From Nitrosotalea sp. (GTDB lineage: Archaea > Thermoproteota > Nitrososphaeria > Nitrososphaerales > Nitrosopumilaceae), in contig JARLFW010000091.1 in NCBI GenBank assembly GCA_031296345.1, forward strand, positions 1 to 9,948: a DNA stretch of 9,948 nt. Reading direction: 5' to 3'. This document shows positions 1 to 6,121 of this stretch, piece after piece. The position numbers and the translations under genes were made by a program. Under the pieces are notes generated by a model. That model saw nothing but the letters and a program-made list of their open reading frames with translations, was not told the origin of the DNA and ran no database searches. Position 1 is the first letter of the stretch; each line of letters begins with the position of its first letter.

Positions 1-330
1 CAAATACGTATTGAAAGCATGGAATTTCATCCATCACAGTTACCAATTGCTCATTCTTTTGTGATCGAGGATGAACGAAAATCTGCAGATGTGGCTGCAC
101 AAATGGTAAGAATGGGTTTTTCAATGCAAAAAGGTGCATTCAAAGTAATCATGACAAAAGAACAAAAAGTTGCAAAGAAGATCGGGTTTACAATAATGAA
201 TGAATTAAATTTCGGATTAAGAAAAGCAAAGCAAGAACGCGATGTCAGATATTGGATATACAGTCAGGACAAAGATCATTATGCAATGGTTTTGATAAGC
301 TCCAAAGTCATGCAAGAATTAGGTTTTTGA
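1..330 (+). CDS. Small conserved-looking protein of unknown function, possibly 5'-truncated
   Basis: I do not recognise this protein. The reading frame is open to the first base of the window. An ATG at position 19 would give 103 residues, but it has no Shine-Dalgarno sequence and six sense codons precede it, so the true start may lie upstream of the window. The visible part is soluble: no signal peptide, no membrane segment and no cysteines. Its middle (about residues 38-72 from the ATG) is lysine-rich with alternating hydrophobic positions, which suggests an alpha/beta fold with a basic surface. It ends with TGA at 328-330, only four bases from the stop of the convergent membrane-protein gene, so the two transcripts must run into each other. 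Codon use resembles the neighbours, so I take it as a real gene. The function is unassigned. Confidence 0.6.
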   Translation, partial: QIRIESMEFHPSQLPIAHSFVIEDERKSADVAAQMVRMGFSMQKGAFKVIMTKEQKVAKKIGFTIMNELNFGLRKAKQERDVRYWIYSQDKDHYAMVLISSKVMQELGF

Positions 331-334
331 TTTA

Positions 335-1009
335 TCACCGATGAGTTTCATCTTTAATTTCTTTATCAAAGATAAGTTCGATCTTTAATTTCTTGGATAC
401 AATATTGGCAATCAATATACCAAAGATTACACCAGATATCACAGTTGTCGGATATTCTTGCAACAAGTATAATCTACTAATCGAGACAACTGTAGGATAG
501 ATCCACAAAAGGTAGCATCCCCGAGGAAAACGTCTAGACAAGGCATACCCAACAATAAACGCAAATATCGTAGTTCTCACAGTAGCTCCCGCAGGGAACG
601 TACCAATAATCTGGCATGGCACCCCAACATCCGCTCCCGATTTAAGTGGCAGTTGAGCCCCCAAGTACTCTAGCGTTGGTTTTTCATATCCAGTATAACA
701 TCTCATGTAGGCTACAACCATGCTACCTACCAATAATGAAAGAAGTAACACTAGACCAAGTCGCCTTGTTCTCTTGATTATAAACAGAATAATGCTTACA
801 AATATGGGATATAGTACCCACCCAAGTTCTGTGAATACACCCATGGTAAGATCTATCGTTCTATTACCTACAAGTTTTGAAATATAACTTTCAAAGCCAG
901 TGTCATATACCAATACTATTTTTGCAACAGCAAGATAAAGTAGAATTAAAAAAGCTACTAATAGCAAGAAAAATGTTCTACTTCTTATATCGAAGATCCA
1001 ATTCTGCAA
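335..1009 (-). CDS. PAP2-fold integral membrane protein lacking catalytic histidines
   Basis: This is a 224-residue protein with about six membrane helices (residues roughly 12-34, 61-79, 84-103, 143-158, 164-180 and 187-205), the usual size and topology of PAP2-type phosphatases (membrane lipid or undecaprenyl/dolichyl pyrophosphate phosphatases). Two of the family's landmarks can be aligned. The PSGH motif appears as FPAGAT at 138-143, and the SRx5Hx3D motif appears as S178-R179 ... E185 ... T189. Both catalytic histidines and the supporting aspartate are therefore replaced (Ala, Glu and Thr), and the KxxxxxxRP motif is reduced to something like YEKP near 108-111. I infer a non-catalytic or altered relative rather than a working phosphatase. 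The start is TTG at 1009-1007, preceded by GGAGG at 1022-1018 with 8-base spacing; no in-frame ATG lies near. The six-helix assignment is by eye. Confidence 0.72.
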   Translation of the reverse strand: MQNWIFDIRSRTFFLLLVAFLILLYLAVAKIVLVYDTGFESYISKLVGNRTIDLTMGVFTELGWVLYPIFVSIILFIIKRTRRLGLVLLLSLLVGSMVVAYMRCYTGYEKPTLEYLGAQLPLKSGADVGVPCQIIGTFPAGATVRTTIFAFIVGYALSRRFPRGCYLLWIYPTVVSISRLYLLQEYPTTVISGVIFGILIANIVSKKLKIELIFDKEIKDETHR

Positions 1010-1015
1010 AGAAAT

Positions 1016-1022
1016 CTCCTCC
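1016..1022 (-). promoter_or_regulatory. Ribosome binding site of the PAP2-fold gene
   Basis: The minus strand reads GGAGGAG here, a strong Shine-Dalgarno match, and it sits 6-8 bases before the TTG at 1009. It decides the start of the gene, which has no ATG option near its N-terminus. Confidence 0.7.
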
Positions 1023-1059
1023 CAAGTATTAACATCTGTACTAAGATCGGGTATCCTAC

Positions 1060-1071
1060 CATATTAAAATC
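1060..1071 (-). promoter_or_regulatory. Putative TATA box for the PAP2-fold gene
   Basis: The minus strand reads GATTTTAATAT, a reasonable archaeal box A. Transcription starting about 25 bases downstream would begin near 1040 and leave a leader of roughly 30 bases, long enough to carry the Shine-Dalgarno at 1016-1022. This is called by eye only. Confidence 0.4.
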
Positions 1072-1120
1072 AAAGTACTCGTCTTTGAAGAGGTTTCCTT
1101 TGATCGTTTTCTGACTAAAA

Positions 1121-1128
1121 GATTTTAA
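1121..1128 (+). promoter_or_regulatory. Putative TATA box for pgk
   Basis: GATTTTAA on the plus strand lies about 28 bases before the pgk start codon at 1153, the spacing expected for an archaeal transcript that starts at or within a few bases of the start codon. No convincing Shine-Dalgarno is seen between it and the start, which fits a leaderless or near-leaderless mRNA. Confidence 0.4.
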
Positions 1129-1152
1129 CCACACCTCAAGATAGGATCGACA

Positions 1153-2361
1153 TTGAAGATCCTAACAATAGACGATTTTGATACCAAAGGTAAAACTGTT
1201 TTTCTTAGAGTCGATATGAATTGTCCCATTGATCCTGTTACCATGAACATAATTGAAACAAGTCGAATTAGAGAATCAACAGAATCTCTTAAAGATCTGG
1301 AAGGTGCCAAGGTAGTTATCGGATCACACCAGGGAAGAGTTGGAAACAAAGATTATACTGGAATGGAAAAACATGCAAAGGTACTAGAACAAATCCTGGG
1401 GCGCAAAATAAAATACATTGAAGATGTAATTGGTTCTGAAGCACAAAGAGAGATTAAAAATATGAAAGATGGTGATATCATACTGCTTGATAATTTAAGA
1501 TTATGTGCAGAGGAAAATTATGAGTTTGCAGCTTCTGAAGCAGCTAAAACAATAATGGTACAAAGATTATCAAAGTTATTTGATATATGCGTCTTAGATT
1601 CATTTCCAAGTTCGCACAGATCACATCCATCAATAATTGGCTTTGCACATGTTCTTCCATCTTGTGCAGGTAGATTGGTAGAACGAGAAGTAAGAAAGTT
1701 AGATGAGATAATGACTGTTGCCAAGGGGCCTCATGTGGTTGTGCTCGGAGGATCCAAAGTGGTAGACAGATTAGAAGCAATTAAGGAATTAATTCAAAAC
1801 GGTAGAGCTGATCAAGTTCTTCTCACAGGTGTAATTGCCAATGTATTCCTAAGAGCTCAGGGAAGAATAAAGTTCCCGCTAGGAATTAAAAGAGAAGAAG
1901 AAGTAGTTGCAAAAGCACATGCATTAATTGGTGAATATCCAGAGGTGTTTTCATTTCCTGTAGATATTGCGGTAGATAGAAATGGAAAAAGAGTAGAGAT
2001 GGATGTTCGTGAAATCGCAAAAGGTGAACAAATATTTGATTTGGGGCCAAAATCAGTCGATTATTATCTAAAATCAATCCAGGGTGCAGGAACTGTCTTT
2101 ATGAGCGGCCCTGCAGGATTTTTCGAAAATGAGAATTTCAAGTTTGGAACAGAGTCATTGCTCAAAGGAGTAGCAAATTCATTTGCAACTACAATTGTAA
2201 GCGGAGGTCATCTAACTGCAGCGTTGAAGAGATACGGTCTTGCCGAGAAAATAAATCACATCAGTACTGCGGGCGGAGCTTTGGTATTGTACTTGACAGG
2301 GGCAAAACTGCCAATGATCCAAGCATTAGAAGAAGCAGCCGCTAGATATCGTTCTAAATAG
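1153..2361 (+). CDS. pgk: Phosphoglycerate kinase, archaeal type
   Basis: This enzyme interconverts 1,3-bisphosphoglycerate + ADP and 3-phosphoglycerate + ATP in the cytosol. In an autotrophic archaeon it would mainly run in the gluconeogenic direction. The 402 residues match full family length. Motifs appear in order: the substrate-binding LRVDMN at 18-23, RI at 38-39, SHQGR at 58-62, DNLR at 113-116, SFPSSHRSHPS at 150-160, the nucleotide-domain LGGSKV at 198-203 (K202), DLGP at 296-299, SGPAGFFE at 318-325, GGH at 351-353 and STAGGA at 371-376. Several positions differ from the common consensus: DNLR for ENLR, SGP for NGP, AGGA for GGGA, and Arg206 where many family members have a second Lys. 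The start is TTG; an in-frame TAA at 1126-1128 precedes it and no ATG lies between. The stop codon overlaps the 3' end of the convergent suf-operon gene. Confidence 0.95.
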   Translation: MKILTIDDFDTKGKTVFLRVDMNCPIDPVTMNIIETSRIRESTESLKDLEGAKVVIGSHQGRVGNKDYTGMEKHAKVLEQILGRKIKYIEDVIGSEAQREIKNMKDGDIILLDNLRLCAEENYEFAASEAAKTIMVQRLSKLFDICVLDSFPSSHRSHPSIIGFAHVLPSCAGRLVEREVRKLDEIMTVAKGPHVVVLGGSKVVDRLEAIKELIQNGRADQVLLTGVIANVFLRAQGRIKFPLGIKREEEVVAKAHALIGEYPEVFSFPVDIAVDRNGKRVEMDVREIAKGEQIFDLGPKSVDYYLKSIQGAGTVFMSGPAGFFENENFKFGTESLLKGVANSFATTIVSGGHLTAALKRYGLAEKINHISTAGGALVLYLTGAKLPMIQALEEAAARYRSK

Positions 2362-2692
2362 TTGCCTTACACTCCGAGTTAGGACAAACTCGAGGTTCCA
2401 TCTTTCCCAAGTAAATTTCTTGGTTACATGAATTACATTTTATTTTTTCTACTACATCAAAGAGCTTGTAATGATTAGTAGTAAAGTTCTGGGCAATCTG
2501 CCTGATAAGACCACCTTCACGTAATTGATTAAAGTATTGTTCTACATCATCAATTGTAAGAGAAGGATCTAATCCATCATTTCTGAGTAATTCAAAGATT
2601 TCATCATTTGTAAATCTCAGATTGGCATCGTTAAATTTTTCAAAAATGATTTTTCTAATCTGGAGCGGTAGCGCCGCACTAGATATAGTCAA
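2354..2692 (-). CDS. Winged-helix protein with C-terminal zinc ribbon, last gene of the suf operon
   Basis: This protein has 112 residues. The first ~80 look like a helical winged-helix DNA-binding domain: predicted helices around 9-20, 28-38 and 47-60, followed by a turn and a strand pair (LIRQI ... HYKLF, 62-78). The end is a four-cysteine knuckle, C86-x2-C89 and C103-x4-C108, fit to bind zinc or perhaps an iron-sulfur cluster. I know no gene name for it. Its position directly behind sufU (TTG start one base after the sufU stop) suggests translational coupling and a role tied to cluster assembly, most simply as an operon or iron-sulfur regulator, but this is inferred from context only. An alternative is a general transcription-associated zinc-ribbon protein. 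The TTG at 2692-2690 is the only plausible start; the next Met is near the C-terminus. Its last 8 bases overlap pgk on the other strand. Confidence 0.8.
   Translation of the reverse strand: MTISSAALPLQIRKIIFEKFNDANLRFTNDEIFELLRNDGLDPSLTIDDVEQYFNQLREGGLIRQIAQNFTTNHYKLFDVVEKIKCNSCNQEIYLGKMEPRVCPNSECKATI
2437..2450 (+). terminator. T-rich tract, possible pgk terminator
   Basis: The plus strand carries a T-rich run (ATTTTATTTTTTCT) about 76 bases after the pgk stop, inside the antisense of the zinc-ribbon gene. Archaeal termination commonly uses oligo-T without a hairpin, so this is the first plausible site where pgk transcription could stop. It could equally be chance in AT-rich coding DNA. Confidence 0.25.
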
Positions 2693-2693
2693 T

Positions 2694-3134
2694 TTAGTAA
2701 AGACCCGAGGCTTGTTCTTTTATCTGATCTGCTGATGCAGTATCTTTTAGCTTGTCAATAATATAGGAATAGAGACCAGACTTGAGAACCTTTAATGATA
2801 ATAAAGCACACTTTATTCTAGCAGGTCCGAGATCATGCAATCCTAAATTATCAAGAATATCGTCTTTTGTAAGTTTTTTCACATATTCAAAATCTTTGCC
2901 CATGATAAGCTCTGTAAGCATTGATGCACTTGCCTGGCTTATGGCGCATCCTTTACCTGTGAATTTTACATCTGCAACCTTATCATCTTTTATGTTAAGA
3001 TGCATTTCTAGCTCATCACCACAAAGGGGGTTACTGTCTCGTTGAGAAATATCTGGATCTTGTATCTTACCATAATTTCTCGGGTTTCTGTAATAATCAA
3101 GTATTATCTCTCGGTAAATATCAGCACTACTCAT
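2694..3134 (-). CDS. sufU: SufU/IscU-family iron-sulfur scaffold or sulfur-relay protein
   Basis: This 146-residue protein carries all the metal-binding residues of the family: C38 and D40 in NPLCGDE, C63 in GKGCAIS and C109 in ARIKCALL. In SufU proteins these bind zinc and accept persulfide from SufS; in IscU they hold the nascent cluster. The residue before the last Cys is Lys, as in SufU, where IscU has His. However, C63 and C109 are only 46 residues apart, so the extra ~16-20 residue segment typical of Bacillus-type SufU is absent and the spacing is close to IscU. The ATG overlaps the sufS stop (ATGA at 3134-3131), a classic coupled arrangement. Its partner is the SufS encoded immediately upstream. 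The family is certain. Whether it acts as a scaffold or a sulfur relay cannot be told from sequence. Confidence 0.93.
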   Translation of the reverse strand: MSSADIYREIILDYYRNPRNYGKIQDPDISQRDSNPLCGDELEMHLNIKDDKVADVKFTGKGCAISQASASMLTELIMGKDFEYVKKLTKDDILDNLGLHDLGPARIKCALLSLKVLKSGLYSYIIDKLKDTASADQIKEQASGLY

Positions 3135-4375
3135 ATCCTAAACAACTCCTTTGCCCTGTTAAGAGATTTAACAAAAACATCTACCTCTTCTTTCGTATTA
3201 TAGATATAAAAGCTTGCGCGGGATGTTGCAGATACATCTAATCTTTCCATCAAGACTTGTGCACAATGATGACCAGAGCGTATGGCAATTCCATCTTCGT
3301 CAATTATAGTAGCAAGATCGTGTGGATGTATATCTCCCAAGTTAAAAGAAATAACACCTCCTCGTTTTGTTATGTCCTTTGGACCATACAGAATCATTCC
3401 TTTCATTTGAGAAAGTTTATCCAACGCATATTTTGTCAATTCCATTTCATGTTCTCGGACATTGTCCATACCTATTTTATCAAGATAATCTATTGCGGCA
3501 GCAAATCCTATTACATCTGCAATGTTAGGAGTTCCTGCTTCAAACTTGTATGGAAGATCATTCCATGTTGTCTCATATTTGTGAACCTCACGTATCATAT
3601 CTCCTCCACCGTTGAATGGAACCATCCCTTGAAGTAGTTCTTTTCTTGCCCAAAGGACTCCCACTCCAGTAGGACCAAGCATCTTGTGTGCAGAAAAAGC
3701 AAAAAAGTCGCAATCAAGTTTTTGTAGATCAACTTTAAGATGCGGAACAGATTGTGCTCCGTCAATTAATACTCGTACGCCATATTTTTTGCATCTCTTG
3801 ACAATCTCCTCAGAGTTTGTTATTGTTCCTAAAACATTAGACATTTGACTAAATGTTACAATCTTTACTTTTCCAGTCTGGAGATATTTATCCAGATGAT
3901 CAAGAATCAGTTCGCCATTATCATCTACACCAATGTATTCGAGTTTTGCACCTTTTTCCTTTGCCAAAAGTTGCCATGGAACTATGTTACTGTGATGCTC
4001 ATATTCCGTAGTTACTATAATGTCGTCTTTGTTAACATTCTGTCGTCCCCATGCATAAGCAACAAGATTAATTGCCTCAGTAGTTCCTCTAACAAAGACA
4101 ATTTCTTCACGATTTTTTGCATTGATGAATTTTGCCACCTTGTCTCTTGTTGCCTCATATGCAAGTGTTGCCTCTTCAGCAAGTTCATGAACTGCCCGGT
4201 GTATATTGGAATTGTAAGTTAGGTAAAAGTTGCTGATGGCATCAATTACTTGGATTGGTTTCTGAGTAGTTGCAGCATTGTCAAGATAAACAAGTGGTTT
4301 ATCCTTGTGTACCTTTCTTTTTAGAATAGGAAAATCATTTCGAATACTTTCAACATTTATGAAACTTGTTTGCAA
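3131..4375 (-). CDS. sufS: Cysteine desulfurase SufS (group II)
   Basis: This PLP enzyme converts L-cysteine to alanine and leaves a persulfide on its active-site cysteine, the sulfur source for cluster assembly. Its 414 residues match the family. Visible landmarks are the N-terminal YLDNAATTQKP at 30-40, the PLP-stacking region EYEHHSN at 124-130, D205 and Q208 in IDGAQS, the Schiff-base lysine K231 in SAHKMLGPTG, the catalytic C371 in IRSGHHCAQ, and R385 in SRASFYIYNT. The RSGHHC form marks the SufS-type (group II) enzymes, as opposed to IscS. The start is TTG at 4375, one base after the Rieske stop, preceded by GAGG at 4388-4385 lying in the last codons of the Rieske gene. It overlaps sufU by four bases downstream. 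All catalytic residues are intact. Confidence 0.97.
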   Translation of the reverse strand: MQTSFINVESIRNDFPILKRKVHKDKPLVYLDNAATTQKPIQVIDAISNFYLTYNSNIHRAVHELAEEATLAYEATRDKVAKFINAKNREEIVFVRGTTEAINLVAYAWGRQNVNKDDIIVTTEYEHHSNIVPWQLLAKEKGAKLEYIGVDDNGELILDHLDKYLQTGKVKIVTFSQMSNVLGTITNSEEIVKRCKKYGVRVLIDGAQSVPHLKVDLQKLDCDFFAFSAHKMLGPTGVGVLWARKELLQGMVPFNGGGDMIREVHKYETTWNDLPYKFEAGTPNIADVIGFAAAIDYLDKIGMDNVREHEMELTKYALDKLSQMKGMILYGPKDITKRGGVISFNLGDIHPHDLATIIDEDGIAIRSGHHCAQVLMERLDVSATSRASFYIYNTKEEVDVFVKSLNRAKELFRI

Positions 4376-4376
4376 A

Positions 4377-4688
4377 TTAATTAACCTCGATGTAGATCTC
4401 GTTTTGTTCTATTTTAACATTGTAGATTTTTAGCGGTAGTTCAGCTGGAAGGTTCTCAGGTATACCTGTCTTTAGATTAAAAGTTGAGAGATGTAATGGA
4501 CATGTTACACCCTCTTCAGTTAATATGCCAGTTGAAAGGTCGGCATCTGCATGAGTACATATTCTATCAGAGGCATAGATTTTTCCGTCTAGATTTGCAA
4601 GTAGGATCTTCTTGTCATTGTAATCAAAGTCAATCATCTCACCTTTCTTTAGCTGATTCAATTTGCAAACATTTACCCAATTAGACAA
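4377..4688 (-). CDS. Rieske [2Fe-2S] ferredoxin-like protein in the suf operon
   Basis: This small soluble Rieske protein of 103 residues is of the kind found as free ferredoxins of oxygenases. The cluster ligands are C44 and H46 (CTH) and C63 and H66 (CPLH), the standard C-x-H / C-x2-H pair. The frame is open further upstream, to an ATG at 4778, but that would overlap sufD by 86 bases. I choose the TTG at 4688 because AGGTGA (4698-4693, including the sufD stop) precedes it at 4 bases, and because the product then begins SNWVNVCKL, just where free Rieske ferredoxins normally begin. It lies between sufD and sufS, so it is probably co-translated with both. It may supply electrons for cluster assembly or be an early client; which one is inference. 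Confidence 0.9.
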   Translation of the reverse strand: MSNWVNVCKLNQLKKGEMIDFDYNDKKILLANLDGKIYASDRICTHADADLSTGILTEEGVTCPLHLSTFNLKTGIPENLPAELPLKIYNVKIEQNEIYIEVN

Positions 4689-4692
4689 GATC

Positions 4693-4698
4693 TCACCT
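4693..4698 (-). promoter_or_regulatory. Ribosome binding site deciding the Rieske start
   Basis: AGGTGA on the minus strand includes the TGA stop of sufD and lies four bases before TTG 4688. It ties translation of the Rieske gene to termination of sufD and argues against the long N-terminal extension that starts at 4778. Confidence 0.6.
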
Positions 4699-6093
4699 GT
4701 ATTTGTAATGACTTTCAAATGTATCAGTTTCACGATATCTTGTTTCTTCAACTTCAAGCATAGCTTTGAGTTGTTCATCTGTCTTGATAGTCAAATTGCG
4801 CCCTGCCCACTTGGAATCGATCAGGTAACTTATCCATGCACGAACTTGATATGACATCTTTCTTGAAAGAGGTTCAAGAAATCCTTCCACTATAATTTTC
4901 TGGGCATCGGATTTGCTCAAGCATCTTGTTGCAAGATAGAAGATCTGCTCCTCATCCATCTGAGCTACTGATGCAGAGTGTGTTGCCTTGACATCATTTG
5001 TAAATATTTCAAGCCCTGGTATTGAATCTGATTTTGCGCCCTTGTCCAGCAATATAGAGTGCCCTGAGAGATATGATTCGGCATGATGAGCATCTTTCTC
5101 AATTCGTATCATTCCCTTAAAGAGAGATTTTGCCGTATCTTTAAGAACAGATTTTTCTAAAACTCTACCAATTGTAGATGGCGCATTATGAATTAAATTT
5201 GAAGCAAGATCGTATGATTGGTTCTTGTTTCCAAAAACCACTTCGGTGTCTTGTGCAGTTGCTCCAGGACCATTAAGAAAATTATCTACTTTGTATCTTG
5301 AAAGATGTGAGCCAAACAGTCCAAGATACCAATTCATTCTTGCGTCACGCTCTATTCTTGCTACTCTTGAAGAGAAATTAACAGCTGTTTCATCCATTGC
5401 TTGAAGCGTAACCAAGTCAAACTGACTGTTAGCACTTACTGATACATCTAGTAATTCAAGATATGCTTGCTGTTTTGTAGCTTGTGGGGCATAAATTTCT
5501 TGAACAATTGAGGCTTTACTATTCTCCTCTATCACTACAACATTACGAGATATGGTTGAAGTTTGGTCTAGTGAGAGTGAAGATACAACATGAATTGTTT
5601 TTTCCAAAATGAGATTTTTTGGAATGTAGATAAAAATTCCAGAATTGAAAAAAGCATTGTTTAGTGCAATGTATTTGTCTCTCTTGGAATCCGTTTGTTC
5701 AAATGATTTTTTTATCTTGTCACCATGATTTTTTATTGCATCCTGGATTGAACATATCACAAGACCCTTGTCCTTTAACTCAGATGGAATAGTGATTTTA
5801 TGAATATTTGTTCCAATCTGAACTATACTTGGATTTTCACCAATTTCTAATAATCTGTCTTTTACAAAATCTGGAATAGTACTATCAGAACTTAGAGAAA
5901 ATGTGATCTGTTCTGGATCCATCTTGTTTGCATCACTGTACTTGTTGTAAAGAGGAGAGACTTCTTGTGGAAGTTGTTGAAACATTGTAAAAGCACTCTT
6001 TCTGTATTCTCTTAACCATACAGGATCATTATTTACTTCAGAAATTTCTTCTATATGATTAGAGCCAAGTTTAGAGAGAACAAAAGATGACAT
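4693..6093 (-). CDS. sufD: Fe-S cluster assembly protein SufD
   Basis: SufD pairs with SufB, and normally with the SufC ATPase, to form the cytosolic scaffold on which iron-sulfur clusters are assembled. The 466 residues comprise an N-terminal helical part with a SufB-like stretch (about 24-41, WLREYRKSAFTMF), the family-typical segment around 142-160 (ALNNAFFNSGIFIYIP), a long beta-helix core (about 180-380), and a helical C-terminus. The core ends in LEIFTNDVKATHSASV (361-376), with H372 at the position of the conserved SufD histidine, followed by EEQIFYLATR. These features separate it from the SufB encoded just upstream, which reads THEATVG there. The start ATG at 6093 lies 28 bases after the sufB stop. 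Its last bases form the ribosome binding site of the Rieske gene. Confidence 0.95.
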   Translation of the reverse strand: MSSFVLSKLGSNHIEEISEVNNDPVWLREYRKSAFTMFQQLPQEVSPLYNKYSDANKMDPEQITFSLSSDSTIPDFVKDRLLEIGENPSIVQIGTNIHKITIPSELKDKGLVICSIQDAIKNHGDKIKKSFEQTDSKRDKYIALNNAFFNSGIFIYIPKNLILEKTIHVVSSLSLDQTSTISRNVVVIEENSKASIVQEIYAPQATKQQAYLELLDVSVSANSQFDLVTLQAMDETAVNFSSRVARIERDARMNWYLGLFGSHLSRYKVDNFLNGPGATAQDTEVVFGNKNQSYDLASNLIHNAPSTIGRVLEKSVLKDTAKSLFKGMIRIEKDAHHAESYLSGHSILLDKGAKSDSIPGLEIFTNDVKATHSASVAQMDEEQIFYLATRCLSKSDAQKIIVEGFLEPLSRKMSYQVRAWISYLIDSKWAGRNLTIKTDEQLKAMLEVEETRYRETDTFESHYKYR

Positions 6094-6121
6094 TTCACAT
6101 CACAAAGTGACACAATCGGCA

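Noticed and set aside
335..1009. Archaeosortase/exosortase identity for the membrane protein
   Set aside because: The Cys, Arg and His catalytic pattern of that family is not seen, whereas the FPxG and SRxY...YPT frame fits PAP2.
1518..2077. Minus-strand open frames inside pgk
   Set aside because: They are shadows of a fully conserved pgk, with no ribosome binding sites and low-complexity hydrophobic products.
2782..3045. Plus-strand open frame opposite sufU
   Set aside because: It lies wholly inside the conserved sufU coding region and shows no recognisable motif or initiation signal.
3257..4222. Long plus-strand open frames opposite sufS (3257-3637 and 3845-4222)
   Set aside because: Their products are rich in Cys, Phe, Tyr and Ser with no domain pattern, as expected for the antisense of an AT-rich coding gene. 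sufS on the other strand is unmistakable.
4689..4778. N-terminal extension of the Rieske protein from an ATG at 4778
   Set aside because: It would overlap sufD by 86 bases and add about 30 residues absent from free Rieske ferredoxins. A Shine-Dalgarno sits directly before TTG 4688 instead.
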